Below, piece after piece: positions 27,658-42,600 of a stretch of DNA of 64,000 nucleotides. The notes below the pieces were generated by a model that had not been told where the DNA came from, did no database searches, and was given only the letters and a program-made list of their open reading frames with translations. The stretch is taken from positions 33,483,512 through 33,547,511 of the forward strand of contig JAJKFL010000011.1 in the NCBI GenBank assembly GCA_021186555.1, given 5' to 3'. Position 1 is the first letter of the stretch. Every line of letters begins with the position of its first letter. The position numbers and the translations under genes were made by a program. This stretch comes from Reticulitermes speratus (Eukaryota; Arthropoda; Insecta; Blattodea; Rhinotermitidae).

Positions 27658-30600
27658 CATTTACTGATCCAGGATCCACGCAAGTTGGATTGGATATGGA
27701 ATTCGTCAAGAACAGAGTAGATTGCTATACGCAAATACTTCAAACTGAACTTTGAATTTTCCTTGAGGACTTCTGCTTCTTTTATTTACTTACAGATTAA
27801 GGGCTTCTGGGATGTGATGTGATGCAGTACGGTGGGCAGACACTCTGAAGGTGGAGGCAGTATGTCCAGTCTGTCTCCTATACTACATGGCATAACGTGT
27901 TAGAAGAACATAATCTGTCATAAGAACCTCGCATCTCATTTATGTACTTCTGTGTCTTATTTATGCATGTATTTATTTATTTACTCATTTATTTGTGTAG
28001 CTATTATACTGACGTCAGGCTTATAATGTACTTTACTTATTTACGTGTTTTCTCCCTAAATGTATAGCATTACGTGGACCACTTCAGCGTTACGTATAAA
28101 TGATCTTTGTGTGCCAATGGCAATACACTTCAGAATGTTTGTGTGTGAAAGTGGCACGAATGCAGATAACGACTAGAGTTTTGAGTTATGTTATATGTGC
28201 ATATGAATCTGGTTTAAGGTACTGTATCTGTGTTCTTCAGAAGAAACAGAAAGAAGTCATGTGAAAGGTAATTCAGACCTTTTGGCTACAAAACACAGAT
28301 TGCGGTTGGCTGGAGCAGTGGATAATTGTGTAGTGCCACATTTGGCACACCCACAGGTTTGTTATGGCTGAAGGCTGGTAATGGTGGAGGGTAATGAAAA
28401 TAGTCACACTTTGGGAATTTTAAAGTACTCGTAAAATAGGAAGACATGAAGTACAGATTTTATGTAACTTGTAATGATGATTTGAAATGTTATACAGCAC
28501 TTTTAATTGCATGTACAGTTTTTTTTTCCCCCCAAGTTAATATGTTGCTGTATTTTGTCACTTCCTATATTATTCATTTTACCTAATATTTGTTTTTCTG
28601 TCTTTGTAACCTGATTTTGTTTTATTTGTGAATTTCACGCTTCTCTGCTTTTAAAACATTTTCTGTCAAATTGGTGTACTGCGATCTTAACTGAGTTGTT
28701 TTTCCACAAATTACTGTACTTAAGTGTATGATGTAGCGCAGTCAACTGCCTATGGACTGGATTTCAGAACTTAGTTCCCCTTAAGGTGGTGGGACTTTTC
28801 GCAATGTTGGGTCGCACCTAATGGCTGGAACAGGAAATTTTGCATTAATCTAGTTTTGTGGTTAAGGGGGTATATGCATCTCCTTTATGCATTCGTTGGG
28901 TGTTAGTAACAACATATTCATGCTTCTTTTTTCTCTCTTTTCTCATTGTTGATATGTCTTGAATACCTGAAGTTAACCATTTGTGGCTTTAAACCCTCTA
29001 AATTACAGTGATTGCTCTATATGTCACCTGCATGAACCAACTGATTTTCTAATGGAGATTCAATTTTTTTCTGTGAGGTAGAAATTTAATTTTTGAATAT
29101 TTAAGGCTTCAAAGAGTTAAGCAGTTAATGTTATGCCTTACCATATATAATGGACCAGTACAGGCTGTTATACATTACAATGGCAACATATTGATCTTAA
29201 AGTTCTGAACATGAAATATTTTGGCAGCAGAGGAACTATTTTTTATTTTAACCTTGGCAGGTATTTCTGGCGAGTAAACTGTTTTGGCCATCCTGTAGCT
29301 CGTTTTAGCATATGATACACCCAGTGTAAGTTATTACCACATTATGGAAGGTGAAATTTAATGTGTACATATTGAATGTTAAGAAGCAAATGGACAACCT
29401 GTAGCTCTATTTACTTGTAGCTTATACAAGAGTGTTGGCATTTTCTGTCTATAGGTAGAGTGCTCAGTGTGATGACCAGTGCAACTGTAAAGTTACGCAT
29501 AAGGTTGTTGTTTTTCTGTGGTATTCAGGATGTTTGTAGCTTATCTAAAGAGACAAGTAATTGTCTTTTCAGGTTCTGACCATTGAGGAAGATAAATTAT
29601 TTGACTTTAAGTATGTGAGACACAGTCCCAGACTGTACACACAGTCTGACCTTGGATCAAACAAAGATGATGTGAAGTCTGATGGCAGTCTCAGGTTGCA
29701 CGTTGGCAGGATCCATGTTGTGTTGCTGTACAAACTCATTGTGGATCTACAAGTAAGTGGCAGGACAGAGCTGTCTGTAATACCGAGCATTCATCTGTGT
29801 GTACTGTGTTGGCTCAAATGTTTGTGTGTGTGTGTGTGTGTGTATTTGCAGGTGTGTCAGCATTTAAGGCTTCTTGCACCTGTCTGAAATTTTTATATAA
29901 CTCTATGATATGATGTGAGATAAAACTAACTATTATCGTCATAAGACATCACATGCTGGTCTCTAAAAAGTGCTGGTGAATGGCCTAGCATGTCCTATGC
30001 TCTTCTGTTTGTGTTTGCTTGCTAGCAATTTAAATATCCGTGCTAAGCCACAAAAACTCAGGCCGTCAAGAGATGCGACTGGAATTTAAATCTATCTCCT
30101 ATAGGTTAATGTATGTGTGAAAGTTTTGAGATTCTTACAGTGGTATTTTTGAGGATTAAACTCTTCCGGGACGTGACTTTGTTCAAGAAGACTCTCCGAT
30201 TCTCTTCTTGGACTTTTTGACGCTGAAAATGAAGACATTATGATTCTTCTTAGCATTTGGAACTACACACTCACCGACATCACGTTCCAAATGACTCGAA
30301 TGTTTAATTTATTTAATTGTTTGAGACTAAGATGGCATAGTTGGAATACAGAGGATAAAACTTCTAAGTTATTTACATAGCAACTGTACATTACAAGGTG
30401 TACAGGGCCGTGTTACATAAAGTTCTCCATGTGTTTCTGTGCTCCTAAGTGTTTGCAATCCTGTTCTACACGTGCACAGAGCATTGGCATCTGTGATGTG
30501 TGCATGTGCAGTAGTTGTGATGCTGTGGGCTTATAGAGAAGTTATGAGAATGAAATTAAACTTTGTATTATCTGAATTCTGTATGCCAAAAATGGAAGTC

Positions 30601-33600
30601 TGGTCCTCTGTGTGGTTCACTGTTCCTCTGTGTTATAGAAACAATGCAGCAATCCAACATAAATAGGGACAGAACACTGATTGTAGTGCTGTTGTTAGGG
30701 TATGGGGAAGCTACAATGGGTCTGGGGCACGAAACTTAAAATCAAATCAAATATTTATTAGTTGGGTAAAATTGTGCAGAAGGCTGGGTCTGCTTAGCAA
30801 CGGGTTGAACATCAGATTTCTAGAGGTGTGACTGTACCGTAATAGTTACATTGTGTGTACATTTCGTAACTTGTTTGTGTACAGCACTTCATGGAACCAT
30901 TTATTCACCGTAGAGTACCTGCTTATATTATGAACACAGCTGAGAAGTCTGTGGAGAGGCAAATTGAGCAGCTGCGAGGCTGGAGTACTCGTCTGCATCT
31001 CTCCCTGGATTTTCATGCTCCAACACTACTTCTCCCACAGAAATCAGCCTCACCAAATCTTATTATTATGAATATGGGTGAGTTTACAGTCACAGAGGGA
31101 CACAACGTCCTGGGCTGTGTTTTCACGGGATTCTGATGTTATTGGACAAATCATAGAATTTCTTGAAAAGGAAATATGGTGGTGACAGATAAATCAACAA
31201 CTTAATTTTATCTCTGGAAGTCCCGTAATGATGGTATGTAATTTACAGTTGCCCACACACACACTTTCATGCATTAAAGCCATTACACTGAAATCTACAA
31301 CTTGTGTCTTACCAAATTAAATAAATAGACCAACTAATGCACTATTTGACCACTCTAATGTAGTGTCTTTCTTATACACCCTACACATGTTTCGGACCTA
31401 GGTCCATCTTCAGGGGGTCTCAGTGTTGTTAAAAACTACTAAAACAAGCACATGTTTAAACGAACGTACAACACTCGCGTACCGCTATTGTGGTAGAATT
31501 GTCTGGATAAAATTGTAGAACAGAAATATGTATATATTTAGTTAAAACCTTATTAAAATTGTGAGATATATGTATGATGTTCACTGGTGCGGAAATACTG
31601 GCTTTTGTTGTTTGATGTCTCGTGATGCGTATTCTGTAAAGTGAATGAGTCGTCTATATAGTAACTAAAATATTTTATTTATTATCCAGCAATTAGCGGA
31701 TAGTTTTTAACAATACTGAGACCCCCTGAAGATGGACCTAGGTCCGAAACACGTGTAAGGTGTATAAGAAAGACACTACATTAAAGTGGTCAAATAGTGC
31801 ATTAGTTGGTCTATTTATTTAATTTGATTTGTAGAAATGCATGGTGATAATAGTGTGAAAAATTGTGTCTTACCATTTTCTTTATTCACATTAAGATTTT
31901 TCTTCTGAGTAAATTGTGAAAACAGGCTGTGATGATGTATGAGATTCAATGAGAAATTGTAGTAGATTATGGTTATAAAATGTCATGATTTTTAGTACTA
32001 TATTTTCAGAAGTGGAGAACGTGCTACAGCTTCAGTACATGATCTAACAAGAATGAGAAACTTATTCTAAGAAAAGTTTTTTTCTATGAAGATTTATTGG
32101 AAATGTTTTACTTATGCACAATTTGAAAGTTTTGAATTAAAGGTTTAGAGATATAGATTGGACATTTTTTGTGAATATTAAGACCGAAGAGATAGGCATG
32201 ATATATAGCATGCATGTAGGAATAAAGAAATGCCACAAGAGTTAGTGTAAACCTGTGAATGTAAGAGAGCACTTCAGAGATACAGAGTTAGGAGAACAAT
32301 ATGACAAGGTAGGGAATGTTCTTGGAGTGTGAAACTTCTGGTATGATTGCTCTGTTATTGTCCCTAGATTTTAAATTTGCAAATAATTTTAATAAAATTG
32401 GCAAAGTTGCGAGTGTTTTAAATGTACCTTTCTACGTTTTGCACAGCACACACCGTATCTCTGTATCTGAGTAACAATTTTCTTCTTATTTTAATGTTTG
32501 ATGATGTATGCATGGGCCACACATGTTTGCCATATAAAAAGAAAGTCAGTAAGACCACAGTTTGATGCAGTAAGGGGCCGGGAGAGGGTGGGGAGAGATG
32601 GTGAGTCAGTAACACTGACCATCTTCAGTACCTTAACAGTGACAGGAGCAGAGGATCTCCTTTTTCGTTTGCTGTTTCCACTTTAATTTGGATTGTCTAC
32701 ATGTACATGATTTTTAGACAACTAAAAAATTGTGTGTAAATGTTCAGTAGAGGCAAGAGTTTTTTGTCTTCTACAAAGCATCCAGACCAGCTCTGGGACC
32801 CACCTACTGTCCTAATAGTCTGGGGCATGAAGCTGACCACTCACTAGGTTAAGAATGAGTCGAATTATATCTCCACTCCACCATGTGCCTTCATGCCATA
32901 TGTAGGAACAGCTTTAACTTTACTTGGACTAACTACGTTATGTTGTATTTGTAGGTGACTTGAGTGTTGAAAACTTCTTTAAGGAGGTGACACATGCCCA
33001 TTTACCTTATGTGGTAAGTGGTTCATCATCCTCTGTACTCGGTGAGGTGCCTGTAGTGGACAACGTGTTGGTTCGCTTGGAGTCCGTGCAAGTGTCCAGA
33101 GCAGTCATGACCCTGGCAGGCTCACTTGAGATACAAGTAAGTTTTGTCTGCATAGTTACTTTAAAAACTTCATGTTTTGTGGATGATAGAGGAGTTTACA
33201 TTGTAAGGTAACAGTATATAATTTGTTTAATTGTAACACATAGATTTTTGACATTGGTTGTACATGTACAACCATTGTCAAAAATCTGCATGTTACAGTT
33301 AAACAACGGTTATGGGCATGGTGTTTTTCTTTCATTTTGGAAACTAGAGAAATGCACATTAAATTCTGGTTGTTTTGAGTCTTTTGTAACAATGGAAAAA
33401 AGTTCTTGCAAATGGTGCTGATATTACATAGTATATCAGTTGGTTAATCCTGTGTGAAATATTATCAAGGCCGACTCACAGGCACAGTGAAAGAACGTTG
33501 TCTGACCTTTCCAGCATAGTGGTTCATCTTGTGACGAAGCATGCCCTGTGTTTCTCAATTTTCCCATAAACACCATTCTTCTATATATATATATATACAC

Positions 33601-33616
33601 ACACACACACATATAC

Positions 33617-33656
<40 letters not shown>

Positions 33657-36600
33657 TCTTCGCCTTTGGCATCCCTGAATACCTTGAGCTGATCATTTAT
33701 GTATTGTAAATAATCAGGGGTGTAGCTTGGGGGGGGGGGGGTGTTGGGGCAAGTGGTGCAACCACCCTGGGCAGCAGAGTCCAAGGGGTGACACTGTGAA
33801 TATTTTACATTAGAAATTTGATTTCCTGCACTCAACAAATTTTAAATTATTCAGCCAATAAAATGAAATTCAATGATTGTGATTTTTTAAAGTTTGTAAT
33901 TTCTGATAGGAGCTGCCATTATGGTTACTGGCCCCAGACACCAAAGAACCTAGCTGTGCCACTGTTAGTAACAGACATACATTATCACAAAAATATCCCA
34001 ATATGAGATTGCTTATATTAAAAATTTGTGGCTTTGAAACAGTACATGTTGTTTTTTACTATAAGAATATATCCACAGAAGATATCTATGTTACCATGGA
34101 AATATGAGCATTTTGTCAGTAAGTTATTTAATGTCTTCCCAGTGGAGAAGCTAATTTCTGTTTTATCCTTGGGAATGTTACTGTTCAAGAAACTGGGCTG
34201 GCCACCTTGTTACATACCTTCATGCCTGAGGCACCTACCAGATGATGCTTTCAATGATAACCATAGAGAACTGCATGTTGTGAGTGGCGAAATGGTGAGA
34301 TGTAAGTGGACAGTCTTTAGCACCATTTATTTGTAGCTAACATATGTGTGTCTCAATCAACAGGAACCAATTCTGGAACCAGTGAGTGTACGGTTTGATG
34401 TGAAGCGGATGGTTGCGTATCATCACACCATAAACTCTTTGCCTCCTGGGCCTGGACCCTATTTACAGCTGCATAGGGATCTTTTGCTGTATGACGTTGT
34501 TGGCGGGGTGGAAATCGTTCAAATTAACCTAGGGCAGCGTGACTTGTCAACCATTCTCTCAGTCTGGAGTGAGAATCTTGCTGAGGGCGGATTTATGGGT
34601 GAGTAAACATAAAGAATCTTATTTGCAGGCAATAAGAAAAGGTTGTAACAGGATGGAGGAAATATTCGGTTTTTCGTGTTGGGAGTTCATATAAGAGCAT
34701 GAGGCAAATGAACCTTAAAAGCTGATTGACTGACTGACTGACACACACACTCACTCATTCAATCACTGACTGACTGACTGACTCACTCACTGGCTGACTG
34801 ACTGGCTGGCTGACTGACTGACTGACTCCATGGAGTAGAGTCCTTCTTGAGAAGCTAACAAAACCTCAGCTAGTGGAGAAATTCCCTGCATTTTGTGGAA
34901 CCCGAAGGCTCATTACTGCATTCACATGCGCCCGCCACCTGTTGCTATCCTGAGCCACATCAATCCAGTCCACGCCCCCAGTCCCACTTCTTGAAGAGAA
35001 GCGAACCTTAACAGAGTGGAGAAAAATTGAGACTGTACTGTTTGCAGCTGTAGGCACAGCAAGTTTTCTGCATGGGTTAGATGTATGTACAGCATGTGGT
35101 AGGTCTGGCAGTATGTTGAACAATGACAAACCTGTATCGAAAATATCTGCGTTAAATCAGCTGGTAAAAATGTTTAAGGTTTACATTTGACACACCTATG
35201 TATATTTACAAAAAAATTAAATAAATAATTTATCAATTAATTAAATATGTGCTTTCCTTTTTAATAACACAGTATGTAGCAGCTATGATCTTGAAGGAGT
35301 AGCACTTGCAGTAAACAAATATAAAGTTTATTCGTGTAATTAAAAGAAGAATTGGTAATGAGAATTTGAATTGCATCCACAAACTGTAGCCATATTTCCA
35401 CATTGTTTTAACTGCTGTGAGTACTTCACATAACTACAAGTGTATGGAGTGATTGTACAATATCTTTAGCTGTCTCTATTACAAGGGTGCAGAAATTTTT
35501 CAAAAATTGAGAAGCTATCTCGAAATTCTAGGTGCCTGAAAGGTGATATGAAGCAAGTTCCATACTGAGGACACACAAATATTAGGTACCACCATCAAAA
35601 AAATAGTTAAGCAACCTGGTGCCCGGAATTTGTGCACCCCTTCTCTGTTTTATTGGTTTTCTAATTCTGTGTAAAGGGCTCTAACCTCTAAAAGAATTTG
35701 TACTCCAAACGAATATAAATTTACTATTATTTTGGACATTATCCATCATCCTGTCTTTTTCCAAACACAACACTTCTGACACTGCAGAAATTTTTACTCA
35801 GATGGCCCTCTTTGAAAGAGATTACAGTGTTTGAGAAAACTCAAGACGATGGGCAATACCAAAAGGTATTAGTGACAGTTGTGTTAATGGCCCTGTTTCA
35901 AGATTGATCTAAATATGAAGGGAGGTTACTAGTGAGGATAGTTGGGCTCAGCCAGAATTTAAATGTAGTGTCTTGATATGCAAATCAGGCATGATTCTGA
36001 TGATCTTGCTACTCAAACATCAGCTGTGTTGATGCTTAAGTTGGTTGCTTTATGTAGACATGCAGTCAAACTCAGACTCCTCATCACCAATCGAACCACC
36101 AACACCCACAAATCCAGCAGAGGATCCAGCTGTGAAGAAACTGCAGGCATTTTTCTGTCAGAGTGAACAGGTGCGACGGGAGTCCAGTGTTCGTCTCTCA
36201 CTAGATGGACTGCAGCTGTATCTCTTCAATGACATGGATGAGGTGTGTTATTAGCTTACTGGGCAGGATGTTACTTTTGTGATGTGTGGTTGGCAGATGA
36301 TTTTGTAGCTCGCTCCAAAACACTCGGAAGCACCTACCAGACTACACGGTGTCATAACAAAGGATACTACAATCTAAATCTTTGCCACTGTGAAAACCTC
36401 AAATTTTACTGAGATTATAGTTGTGCTTTCCTAGTGTAGAATGAAGGCGACCAGGTATCGACAGTAAATGGAGTGTGTTTAAGTACCTGCTTAAGGCTAC
36501 CTTAAAAGGAGACTTTTCCTTCAACAGACTTGTTAGTGTGCAAGGTAAACTGTTCAGTATTTTGATGCCCACATAGTACATAATTTTGGGAGACATGAAA

Positions 36601-39600
36601 ACTTGGTGATTGGTCAGGGAATTTGACAGGCCTACATATTGCTTATATTAATACTGTGTACAGATTAGTCTATATATTTTTTAGTATCACAATTCATTGT
36701 AAATTCTGTTATACATTTATAAAAAATCATGTTCTGACAAATGTACACTTTTTATTATCTGTTATTTCATATAGTCTATATTAAAAATAGTCCAACATAT
36801 TTCGAACCATGTCACAGTTCATCCTCAGGGACTCAGTTATTTATTACACCAGCTATCTACATATGGTACTCATCAAAATATATAAGTTGGGTAGATAAAA
36901 ATGCCGTTAACTGTTAAGAAAATGTACAATACAAATAACATAAAGTCTGTTATACATTTCTTTTATCTATTTTTCTGGGGCCAACTTATTGACAGCAAAC
37001 CATTTACTCATATGAGACAGAACTATGTTTAACACTGAACAGAGGTAATTAAAATTTTTCCGGGCTTGAAGTAAACTGTAATCTTATAATATGTGTTGAC
37101 TGTGCATCTTCTGAACTATGTATTACAATAAATGAAACGTAATACACGATATAATATCAAATACGGGAAAACGGTATTAAAACTTGTCACTACAGGACTG
37201 AACAAAACATGTAGGAATAAATTTTAAAACCGTTTGTACTCTATTTTGTACTGTACTGTGTACTGTGTTGGATTTATTTTAATAAATACAGTGTAATATG
37301 TCTACAGGTTCTTAGTTCTCCTGTGAGAGATTTAAATCATGGGCTATGCAAGTTGGATATTGGAGAAGCATCGCTGTCAGTGGATACTTTCACAGATCAA
37401 AGTTTGGAACTGAAGATGGCTCTACAGTCCTGCTTGCTGGAGGACATCCGTCCAGACAACAGCATTACAATCAGAAAGTTAGTGCTAAGCTCCTAAATTG
37501 GCAGACTCATGATCTGAATGTATTTTTTTTTAGCCTAATTTAATTTACAAGGCAGTATAGAGCTTATGTTATAATAATTTCTATTCATTTGGGTCTGTTG
37601 GTGTTTGTGTCTGAGTATGTGTACGTGTTCGGGCATGTGGGCGGGCGTTGCTGGTGTCCACAAATGGCGTGTAAAGAGACAGCAAGCCCTTTTGCTCAGT
37701 AAGAAGAAAGTATTGCATTTAAAGTGTGAAGGCCATAATGAATAATAGTTAAGAACTAAGCCTGTCACAGTGGCTACATAGTCCAATGATTGTACTTAAT
37801 TGGGTATTCAAACATTGAGATTATTGGTTCACATCCCGCTCATGGCATGGATATGTCTTTATTTTTCTGTGCGTGATTTCAGGCTTCTGCCACGGTGTAA
37901 ATGAGATCTTTGCTCTTCTGGGATTTTACACAGCGTAGATTGGTAGTTTGTTACCGACGTTTCGGGACAACCTATTTGTCCCATCTTCAACAGTCAAGCA
38001 GTCTGGTCATTCTTCTTTGACTGCTTGACCCTTGAAGAAGGAACCCGATAGGTTGTCCCGAAATGTTGGTAACAAACTACCAATCTACACTGTGTAAAAT
38101 CCCAGAAGAGTGAAAATTTCGTTTTTCTGTGTTTGCATTGGTCTTGTGACAGGCTGTTCTGCCATTTGAATGGTCATACCACATTTCTGGAATAATTAGT
38201 TTCAGAAGTCAGTTCTGAAATGGAATAGGGCAGAGAGCTTGATCTGTACAAGAAAAATAACAATTTATAATTAATGACTGATAACTGAGTTTAATACGTT
38301 CTGTTCCATATTAGTGACTTGTGTGGTTTGTTTGTATAGAGTTGCTATTTATGTGTTCATAGCAGTTTGTTTTGTTTTACTGTATTTTATTTAATTTTAT
38401 TCCATGTCAGATTTAGTTAGTGATGTTTTCAGCAGCTCGTTTTATATGGCATCATGACTAGTAAGTAATGAATTTTAAAGAATGTGATGGGAAATGATCG
38501 TGGCCTAATTTGAGGTATTATCCAGTTATTTGCCCATAGCGAGTGAGAAAGACTGTTGAAACCTCAACCAAAACAGCTAATTGTCATAAAAAATGAACCT
38601 GGGACCTCATGAATACAAAGTTCTGTTACTGTTGAAACCAACTCTGGAGATTCAATATAGTCTTCTCGGGCGCACAGCCACGTCAACTCGTTTGAATACA
38701 ACGTCTCGGGGACTAGCTCCGTCCCCATCCTCAGTTTTGCCTGAGGATGGGGACGGAGCTAGTCCCCGAGACGTTGTATTCAAACGAGTTGACGTGGCTG
38801 TGCGCCCGAGAAGACTATATTGAATCATGTCGCCGCGAAAGTTTTAAAACTTATAACTCTGGAGATATCTAACCCAACACAGGCCCTTTTAATACTAAGC
38901 AAGTATGTTAGTCACTTGGCTGCCATGGTACCCCAGCAATTTGTTAACACTGGATTATTTGTTTCAGAATATTTCAGTCCCACAGTGGTGAAACAAAGAT
39001 GGACTCTAGTCCCATCTCAGTGTCCACTCCACCAATCATTGATGTAACCTTCAAACAGACTCAAAGTGGTGACCGTTGTATTGATGTCCTTGTGGAAAAA
39101 ACAAGGCTCAATTTTTCGGTTCCATTTTTCATGAATCTAGGGCGGTTCCTGATGGACTCTTTTCCAGCGGAAAACCCCACTGACAGAGGAATTGTAAACC
39201 ACGGTTACATAGGAGACTTAGGAGTGCAGGTTAGCAGTGCTATGTTTTCACAATAGTTTATATAAGAAAAGATAATCTTATGGGGCATGTATTGTCTTGC
39301 TAATGAATTTCTTACTTACTGTGTTCTTTACATAATGCATGCAGATTTGAACAGATTAGAGGTTACGCATTGAACAGTCTTCAGTCTGCTGCACGTTTGA
39401 TTTTTATAAGACGAGCATATACAGGATGAACAAAATATCCCTGTTCTCTTGTTAGAAGAGGGATATAGGTTAGAGTGAATGTACAGTATTTATGGTTACA
39501 GAAATACATAGTTGGCAGTGACCACCATGGCTTATGTATGATACACGTTAGAGTGGAAGTCACAGTGAATGTACAATGCTCGTGGTTGCAATAAATGTTG

Positions 39601-42600
39601 GACGTGACCCCCATGGGCATGTGATAGAGGTCACATATTCTACCTAAATTGTTTTGTGTATAGGACTTCCCCACTTCCTGCACAATTGTACAAGGACTTT
39701 TTGCTCTACCTGTATAAGTGAATACTGTCTGTCCATCTATATGCATATTTCAGCTCAAGAATCACTAGACACTTATTGATGAAATTAGATATGAACTTTT
39801 TATTATGGGAGGGGGAGGGGGCATGCCATGACCCATTCAGTCACCCACCAGTCGCCACAGAGGCCCATGTTCAATGTCAGGCCAGTCCACATGTTATTTG
39901 TGGTGCACAAGGCAGCAGTGGGACAGGTCTTTCTCTGAGTACTTCCACCAGTGCGTCATACTCATTCATTCCTTTATCAGTGATACTGTGTAATGTTGAC
40001 AATTGACAGTGTCATTAGACAATGAACGTGAAGTTGTCTCTGTCCCTGCCATGAAGGTGTATGGAGGGAGTAGAGGTATAGCTTAATTATTTCTTAACCT
40101 TGACACTAGATGGAGGTGAGTGGTTCATTCCTGAACTGTCCGCATTACCCAAGGGAAAGAACCCCAGTACCCATCGAATAGGAGCTGGGTGGGCCCCAGA
40201 GCAAGTCCAGCCTGTAGCCTAGTCACTATATTGACTACGCTATTCCAGCTCCCTGTGTGATTAAATGATGCACCTAAGTGCACTTAAAATTCTGCTATTT
40301 GAAACCACCCCACATGTGTGATCTTTACTGTCCTGCAGTTGGTAACAGCAACACGGCAGCTGCACAAGTGTGCAAGGTGGAAATGTAACTATTGTTACAA
40401 ATGAGATGCAGTAACCATAACAAGAGTAATGAGCAATAGTTGGCATGATAGTGATAGTAACTGAAGTACACACAGTAATTTTAAAGCTTTTAGAAATGTA
40501 CATGTTCTCCAGTGTGATTATTTTGGTGAGGAAGAGATAGTGTTGTAATACAGAATGTACTGGGTAACCTTGGTTATGCCGTGGAAGAAACTTTCAACAA
40601 AGTAAATGCAAAGGTACTGAAGTAAGAAGATACTAGGAACAGCTAAGAGCATTCAGAATGCCGAGTATGTGGAAAGTGTGCACTCTGTTGTAGATGTAGG
40701 TAATTGTAGATTATGTTGTACAGAGTTAATGCATTAGTATTTGGATGCCGTTGTACCTAGAAGCCCTATTTTAATAAACGTTTCCTGTTTCATTGTGTTT
40801 TGATCCATATATGTAGAGCAAGGCTCCAGTAGAAACCCTAAAGCCCGTGCCCCAGAGACCACCTAGCTCGGCGGACAGTACCAGTGGCTATTTCTCATCT
40901 GGTGCATCTTATGTCGATGATCAAGCAGGTAAGTTTGTCTGAATTTCCCTATTAAACTGTTTTATGTGACAAGTTTGTCAGAATTTCCCCATTAAACATG
41001 TTTCATGTGACAACTTTGTCTGAATTTCCCAATTAAACATGTTTCATGTGACAACTTTGTCTGAATTTCCCCATTAAACATGTGTCATGTGACAAGTTTA
41101 TCTGAATTTCCCCATTAAACTTGTTTCATGTGACAAGTTTGAATTTCCCCATTAAACATATTTCATGTGACAAGTTTGTCTGATTTGCCCATTGAATGCA
41201 TATCATGTGGCAAGTTATCTGAGTTTTCCCATTAAACATGTTTCACATGACAAGCATATCTGTGTTTTTCCATTAAACATGCTTTATGTTTATAAGTTTG
41301 ATTTTCCCCATTAAATTTGTTTCATGTGACAAGTTTATCTGAGTTTTTCGATTAAATTCATTTTGAGTGGCATGTTTATCTGAGTTTTTCCATTAAATAT
41401 GTTTCATGTGACAAGATTATCTCAGTTTCCCCTTTAAACAGGCTTCATATGACACGTTTATCAGAATTCACTAGGACATGTTTCATGTGATAAGTTCTTC
41501 TTTAGTTCTCATTAAAACATGTTTTGTGCAATGAGTTCACCTGAATTTCTCCGGGATCCATTTTGCAGGTTTGGAGCGTAGCTTATTCAGTTCAATGAGC
41601 TGTTTTTATTACCTTACATGACTCTGTGCCTGTGTAACACCACATTCACTTATCAAGTTTTTTCACTACTTTGTTATAGAACATATAAATATCAAAAAGT
41701 TCCTGAATGGTGGAAGGACAGCTGATTAAACCAGCCAAGACTGAGTGCAGCTTTTAATATAAAAGCCTTAACCAATGCAAGAATACAGGAAAAGAATTAT
41801 GTATAATATAGTGCACAATAATTTGGCATGTCTTTTTCTCACAGTGTCTGTTTCCTTTTGCCGGTAATGCTCATTTCTTCAGCTATAAAATTGTGTATGT
41901 TTTTGTCTTAACCAGATCCTTATGTGTATCAGCACTTTATTCTGATGAAAAGAAGTTTATTTTTAGCAAAGCGCAGGGTATAAAGATTCTGGTTCTCTCG
42001 GGGCATGACACCACGTAGTTATTTTTTGTTCTGAAGTTTTATGAGTCACAAAATCATTTGGCAGAACAGATTTATAAATATTATGGTCTGCACTGTACTA
42101 TAATGCTATCATGCCAGTTGACTACATTGTTCATTCACGCTGGACAGCACCAATTTTGGCGTTTCTAACTTTACTGCCACTGTGGGGCATTTATATCAGG
42201 CCATTTACGCTTCCACCTCATTAGCCCTGATGATAGCAACTGTAACATATTCTGAAACACCAGCGACAGCGTCAACATTTGACACATATAAACCCTGACA
42301 GCCTGAGCTCCACAGTTAATATAAGCACATCTGTTGCATTATGTCTTATTATAGTGAGCATAATGAAGGACTAAACTGACACAGTGTTTGTTCTGCAGGA
42401 CTGTCCGTGTCAGTGCAGCTGAGGAAACCAGAGATCATGCTGTTTGCGGACTTGTCGGAACACAATGGTCATGCCTTGCTGCTCCGTACTGAATTTCTCA
42501 TCGACTACAGTCACCACCCAGGCCGCGACTCATTGGTCTGTTCCCTGGCAGGGTTGCAGATCCTATCTAAACTTCAGGGACACAACAGACAGCCTCCACA

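Noticed and set aside
38593..38823. 76-codon ORF ending in the right arm of the palindrome
   Set aside because: Lies across a perfect inverted repeat; coding would be incidental.
42227..42258. Complete hammerhead-like copy in intron 28
   Set aside because: CTGATGA and GAAAC are correctly spaced but helix II and helix I do not pair convincingly.
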